Below are positions 59,353-64,000 of a stretch of DNA of 64,000 bases, one piece after another. The position numbers and the translations under genes are program-made. Numbering within the stretch: position 1 is the first letter of the stretch; each line of letters starts with the position of its first letter. Source of the stretch: Sinonovacula constricta (lineage: Eukaryota > Mollusca > Bivalvia > Cardiida > Solecurtidae). Below the pieces are notes generated by a model. That model ran no database searches. It worked only from the letters and a program-made list of their open reading frames with translations, and was not told the origin of the DNA. The DNA is taken from the NCBI GenBank assembly GCA_007844125.1, contig CM017558.1, positions 54,723,408 through 54,787,407 on the forward strand, written 5' to 3'.

Positions 59353-60711
59353 AGGCTTAGGAAAATAAAGGACAATACAAAAATTGGAACATATAAACCA
59401 TCAAGTTTGTACATGTATAACATGTATGCAGCACATGATACCATACAAAACATTTTTATGCATGTTTATCTTTTATAATGTTATATAACTGATCATTTGG
59501 AAAATCAAGAAAGACCTCCTTTTTAAGTCAGATGATTTCTTTCTTGAAGTTCTTGAAATTTAAACTGCATATCGCAACAATTTTTTTTTTCAAGAAGGCC
59601 GTATATATCTATTTGTTTACTTTAAATTCAGTTTTACTGCATGTAAAACATCACACAAACATACCAGTATGATGGCATATAGATTTGCTTACATATTAAG
59701 CAATGAGAATGTGGAAACAATGCAACATTATGCTCAATTTACTGTCAAACTTGATTTAACTCTTGGAAGAATCATATTACCCAGTCAGATACAAAAGTAG
59801 TGTTTAATTGATGGCTAGAATGTGACTGACCATGACCTTTAAGGAAAGATTGCAAAGTGTTAAAACATACAACTTGATAGATCTTGACCCTTTTAAAGAT
59901 GGTATCCAACAGTTTGGAAGAAAATGTATTTTCTCAAATAACTAATTAAGTCATTGTTACCTTAAAAGTTCCTGCAAAATGCTGTTGTGCATTGATGCCC
60001 TACAAATGTGTGAGCAGTCAACCGTAAATCTGTACTCGTCATTGCAAACCAGTTTTTCCTATCTGAGACATGCTGCAGAGATAGCTATTTTTAAACTTAG
60101 AAAACCACATGACCACTAACTTTTGATATTACTTTATATAGTCATCCAGGTAATCCGCTCTGATGGTGATGTGTATTTTTAGCAGAGACCACTATCATGC
60201 TTTTTATGCAGTTGGAAAGAATACAAAGTCAAAGTGATTTTTTTCGTGATAAGTTCTGTCAAACAATTCAGTGTTAAAAATCGTATGTATTAAGACTAAG
60301 GTATGGGTTTATACAAAAATGATGCCTATACTCCCTAAAGCAGTGGTTGGATACTGTTATATGTATTCTATAAAGGCAAACTGTTGTATACCACCTTTAA
60401 TACACAAAACAGATAATGCATGGCTATTATCTTGATGTTGACATCTACTCAGCATTCCAATTACAAAGATCAAGGCCATCAGAGTAACATAAAGCATTAA
60501 ACCATTTGAAAACTTTCATTAAAGTCATTTTAAATCATTAACACAGAAAAGTGTATTGATAGTCTAGTCATTAATTTTTATCATGTCAATGCATTTTAGT
60601 GTTAAAATGTATTCATTAGGTGACAACTTGTTTCTTTAAGACACACCAAGGTCAAATATTCCAGCCATATAGGTCAGGGTCATGGTTGTATTGAATGTAA
60701 AGGGTAAAGAC

Positions 60712-60833
60712 TCATTCAGGGGCAATAACCTCCCATACAATCAAGTGACTTCTCTCCCCCTTACTGAGAGATGCCTTTTCTTCTTTTTCTTCATCTGTCT
60801 CTAGCAACAAGGAAGCATCATCATCTCCATCAC
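60712..60833 (-). CDS. Candidate terminal coding exon, product unknown
   Basis: On the minus strand 'tttatgtttcag' precedes a frame open for 39 codons to TGA (60714-60712). The other two frames close quickly. The peptide is acidic then mixed: GDDDASLLLETDEEKEEK, followed by a short basic part and ending HLIVWEVIAPE. It would be the C-terminal, cytoplasmic-looking tail of a gene whose earlier exons lie to the right, possibly beyond the window. I do not recognise it. The pyrimidine tract is weak, so splicing is not certain. Confidence 0.4.
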
Positions 60834-60839
60834 CTGAAA

Positions 60840-63800
60840 CATAAAGTCACCCATATTTGATTAACTTTCTATAACTTTCAGTCTATTATTTTTTTATTTT
60901 TTTTTTCATGACATGATGCTTCATCAGTAGTTTGCCATTCGTAATTCTGTCATCAGATAATTATCATAGACAGGTCAAAACATGCAAGTAATATATATAT
61001 ATAAGTTTTGTTTTCTATTTATTATGCTTAGATTACTGCATTTTTAAAGTCTGACAAAACTATTATTTTAATATAAGAAACATTTTTTAATCTAACAATG
61101 TTCATCTTTTTTCCCACTATTGACCAATACTCCAAACATCAGGCTAAAGAGTAAAAAATCATAATTACCAGTCTGTTCTAATCAGGAAAATCAGAATACA
61201 TGCCTGCATGTTATGAACAAGAAATATTGCTGCAGAAAAATTGAAATAGGACAGAAGATTTCAATGTAACAATAGGAGAAACAATGGAAGCAAGATGTTA
61301 TTGACACATTCCCATACTGCCCAAGAGTTTAGGGCTAGGTAACTCACAGTGCCCTCCCCTTTTTTATAAACTGGGAGCAGCCATGCAGAATGTTTTCAGT
61401 TGTTTAGACCAAATATGAGGGATGGCAAAATTCTCTCACTGTAGCATTCGAATGTGCGAATCATTTTTTATCCGAACTTTCAAACGTTCAGAACAAGTAT
61501 ATAGATCCTTCAAAACAAAGCTTATTTTGTCAACTTAAAACTATAAAAAAAATGTTATTAATGAGTGCAAACAGTTTAAGCAATAAGATCCGAGTGTTCC
61601 AATTTCTGGAAAGTTTATTTCTCGGTATACAGTATTAAATTTTTGGTAATTAATTTCAGAATTATAATCAAAACAGGGAAAGAATATGTCTGTGCTTAAT
61701 TTTATCATATATAAATAAATGTACATTTTTATTTTGGCAAACAAAGAATTTTTAAAAATGGTTTAAGCAGTTAGAACTGAGAGCTCCGATTTGTCTGCTA
61801 TATAAGAATTAGGCCAAAAAAATCAGGCCAATATGGTTTCATCCCATGGCACAGGCATTATGTTTACCATACAGGCTAGTAAACAGTGACCAGGTGTGTG
61901 TATTATGCCATTGTCACCAAGATAAGACACCTGCCCTCCCTCTACACCCATCCCCACCACATGGTCTACTAGTAAGCCATACATGTGAAAGAAAATAGTT
62001 GCATTTGTAGCTCTCATCCCTACCAGCTTCTGCCTCCACCTTGCTCCTAACTTGACAATTTATAACTTTCAATACAAATTAATAAGCATACTACCATTAT
62101 AAGACTTTACTTATAGCAGTATTAGTTTTCTTTTGATTGAAAACACACCAATAAGCAGTACATGCTCTATTTATTCCATTCTTTTGAAATTTTCTTTTTG
62201 TCTTGCAAACAGCCTGCATATTTGCTTTTGCTGTAAATAATATGCCAGAGTAGATAAATAATGACAACAAAACAATAAAAAATGCTTGGTTAATTAATGT
62301 GTAAAAGGAGGCTGTTCAGTCCATATTATTTTATGTAATAAACAAATCATGTGATCCATTTATAAATTCATGGAACCACATTTTGGCCAGACTGGTCCCA
62401 TGATATAACTCGCCTACTGGGTTGTACAGTATGCAAGCGGGCAACCAGTTGCTTTGTCATGTTATGGGCTGCCGTGAATAGCTTGAAGGACTATCCCAGT
62501 CTGAACACCAGCATAGTGGATAAAATTTAAAATTAAAATTTTATATGCTGCTGAAATAATGGAAAAAACGACAACAGGGTAACCAACCTTCCTACTCTGA
62601 CCATGACACTGCTTATAACCTTACTACCACAATTTTACATATCTTAAGTCGTAACAGGTGTGACTGTTAAACAGTTAAGGTGTGAACAATAATCATGTGA
62701 TCAAGAAACAGTAAGGCCTTTGTCATTTTTTGCTACATGACTTCCATTTAGTCGAACCAATTAGGTTAAAGTCTTCATTGGAAAAGAATCTTCTTTTGTT
62801 TACCAAACATCAGAATGCTAAAAATTAAAATTGTTTGATATCTATCCAAGCGTTTGTACATTTGAGCTTTCGCTTACATCATTACCAAATATAAATCACA
62901 AACTTTTTCATTTTCAAATTTTATTTACATATAGTTCATTATAAATATTCAGCTTTATGTTTTAACTCAAACATTTAATTGTGTGTATATAAAATAAAAC
63001 AATAGCTGCAATTAGAAAGTCATCATCAGTGTTTAGATGTTTTATTGTCTGATAGTTGCCATATAAGTAAGAAATACTAAGGCATAACCAGTTGTCAGGA
63101 GATAAGTGTTATATGCTGGAGAAAGTGACAGGAAACTTGACACAGGGCATGCTCTTAGTTTGGAGCACTATATAGAAAGTTTTGGATGCTGTTGTTAATA
63201 TACCAATGATCTGTTTAGCCTTTGGCTGTCTGAGATTAAACACTGGAAATAGAATTGGGTAATATAAACAAGAGGATGCTTGTTAATAGTTCTCAATATA
63301 AAATGCATTATTTTATTTTGCATATTCCAGCCATTCTTCATGTTCATATAAAATATAACAATAAACAAACAGTACATGATTAGACTTTAATCCTACTAGA
63401 GCTTAAGATTAAAAAAAATGATTTTAAGATAAATAAAATGTGGCATGCTATAAAAGTACAGGAAGCACTATTTAAGTTTTAACTAAAACCTGCCTTTGTA
63501 TAAGTGAAACATTGTAAAATGTTGAACCAGCACCCCAAAGTCCCATGTATATGATATTGAACCAACCATCATGAGAACTGCTGGAGGAAAATTCCAGTCT
63601 GTATCTGACCATTTTGTATTCTCTTACAAGCAATTCAAGATACAAGGCCATTGTGACCCTCCTGGCTAAAACATAACCTCCCATGAGAAAGCTCTCCATA
63701 CAAATGTCAGCCATTGTTCATGAAGAAAACAGAAAATCTGACACAATGACAAAAATGATTTCTCAAACCAGTCTCATTATTGCATTCCTCAAACTTGCAT

Positions 63801-63850
63801 CATCAGATGATTTGCATAATCATAAATAGAAGCGACATTCTGCTCAAGAT
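60840..63850. other. No recognised gene
   Basis: AT-rich with slightly GC-richer islands at 61320-61400, 61840-62040 and 62380-62510 that look like fragments of dispersed repeats. Minus-strand frames at 61823-62017 and 63472-63714 are open but unrecognised and lack splice or poly(A) context. If the exon at 60712-60833 is real, this region is probably intron. Confidence 0.4.
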
Positions 63851-63854
63851 CTTT

Positions 63855-64000
63855 GCATTGTTTTCGCATGACACATCTTGTTTAAGAGACAAAAAGAAAA
63901 AAAAGTTAATTTATTCCATTAAATGTCAAGAATACTGTAAAGCAAAATCTCTTTCAAATAACAACCATCCACCTGGACTTTACAGATTCCTCAATGTTTC
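63855..64000 (+). repeat. Right member of a diverged direct duplication
   Basis: Collinear with 53925-54075 to the end of the window. The match may continue beyond it. Confidence 0.6.

Noticed and set aside
61823..62017. 64-codon minus-strand frame
   Set aside because: No recognised domain, splice signals or poly(A) context. The local sequence looks like a dispersed repeat fragment.
63472..63714. 80-codon minus-strand frame starting MADICMESF with a fair start context
   Set aside because: Nothing in the translation is recognisable, an in-frame stop lies just upstream of the start, and no supporting signal was seen. It is kept only as a remote possibility.

Overview
The window is eukaryotic nuclear DNA from an animal. 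It is AT-rich and intron-like, with no operons and very few long reading frames. The repeat content suggests a bivalve mollusc: a roughly 140-bp repeat carrying the phrase 'ggggccataactctg', tRNA-headed short repeats, a Ty3/Gypsy element and many microsatellites. The mollusc placement rests on recall of these repeats, not on a marker gene, and I cannot name the species. No complete conserved cellular gene is present.

Positions 1-39258 are a head-to-tail array of a ~14-kb unit, with about 2.8 copies in view (unit 1: 1-13969, unit 2: 13970-28600, unit 3: 28601-39258, cut short at its right end). The units are close copies that differ by point changes and by many block insertions and deletions. 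Several short reading frames recur at the same place in each unit. None is recognisable, several are broken in one copy, and where I compared copies the changes mostly alter amino acids, so purifying selection is not evident. The most intriguing is a small cysteine-rich C-terminal frame (2324-2443, 16201-16320, 30856-31044).

Positions 39259-43370 are unique and repeat DNA. They contain a GC-rich minisatellite of alternating 32- and 25-bp units and a cluster of the ~140-bp repeat. Positions 43380-47081 are a decayed, 5'-truncated Ty3/Gypsy element: RNase H tail, integrase with HHCC and DDE signatures, a further sense-strand frame with two C2H2 fingers in the env position preceded by a good splice acceptor, a polypurine tract, and a 115-bp TG...CA hairpin where the 3' LTR should begin.

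Positions 47082-53111 hold scattered repeats, a 6-copy 114-bp tandem array and a 725-bp solo LTR with a 4-bp target duplication. That LTR carries a perfect four-pentamer heat-shock element 9 bp upstream of its TATA box. Positions 53112-64000 are very AT-rich and probably intron, UTR or intergenic DNA. They contain a GA microsatellite, a short sequence duplicated about 9.9 kb apart, and three candidate small or terminal exons (54942-55123 +, 59128-59352 +, 60712-60833 -). All coordinates and comparisons were made by eye.
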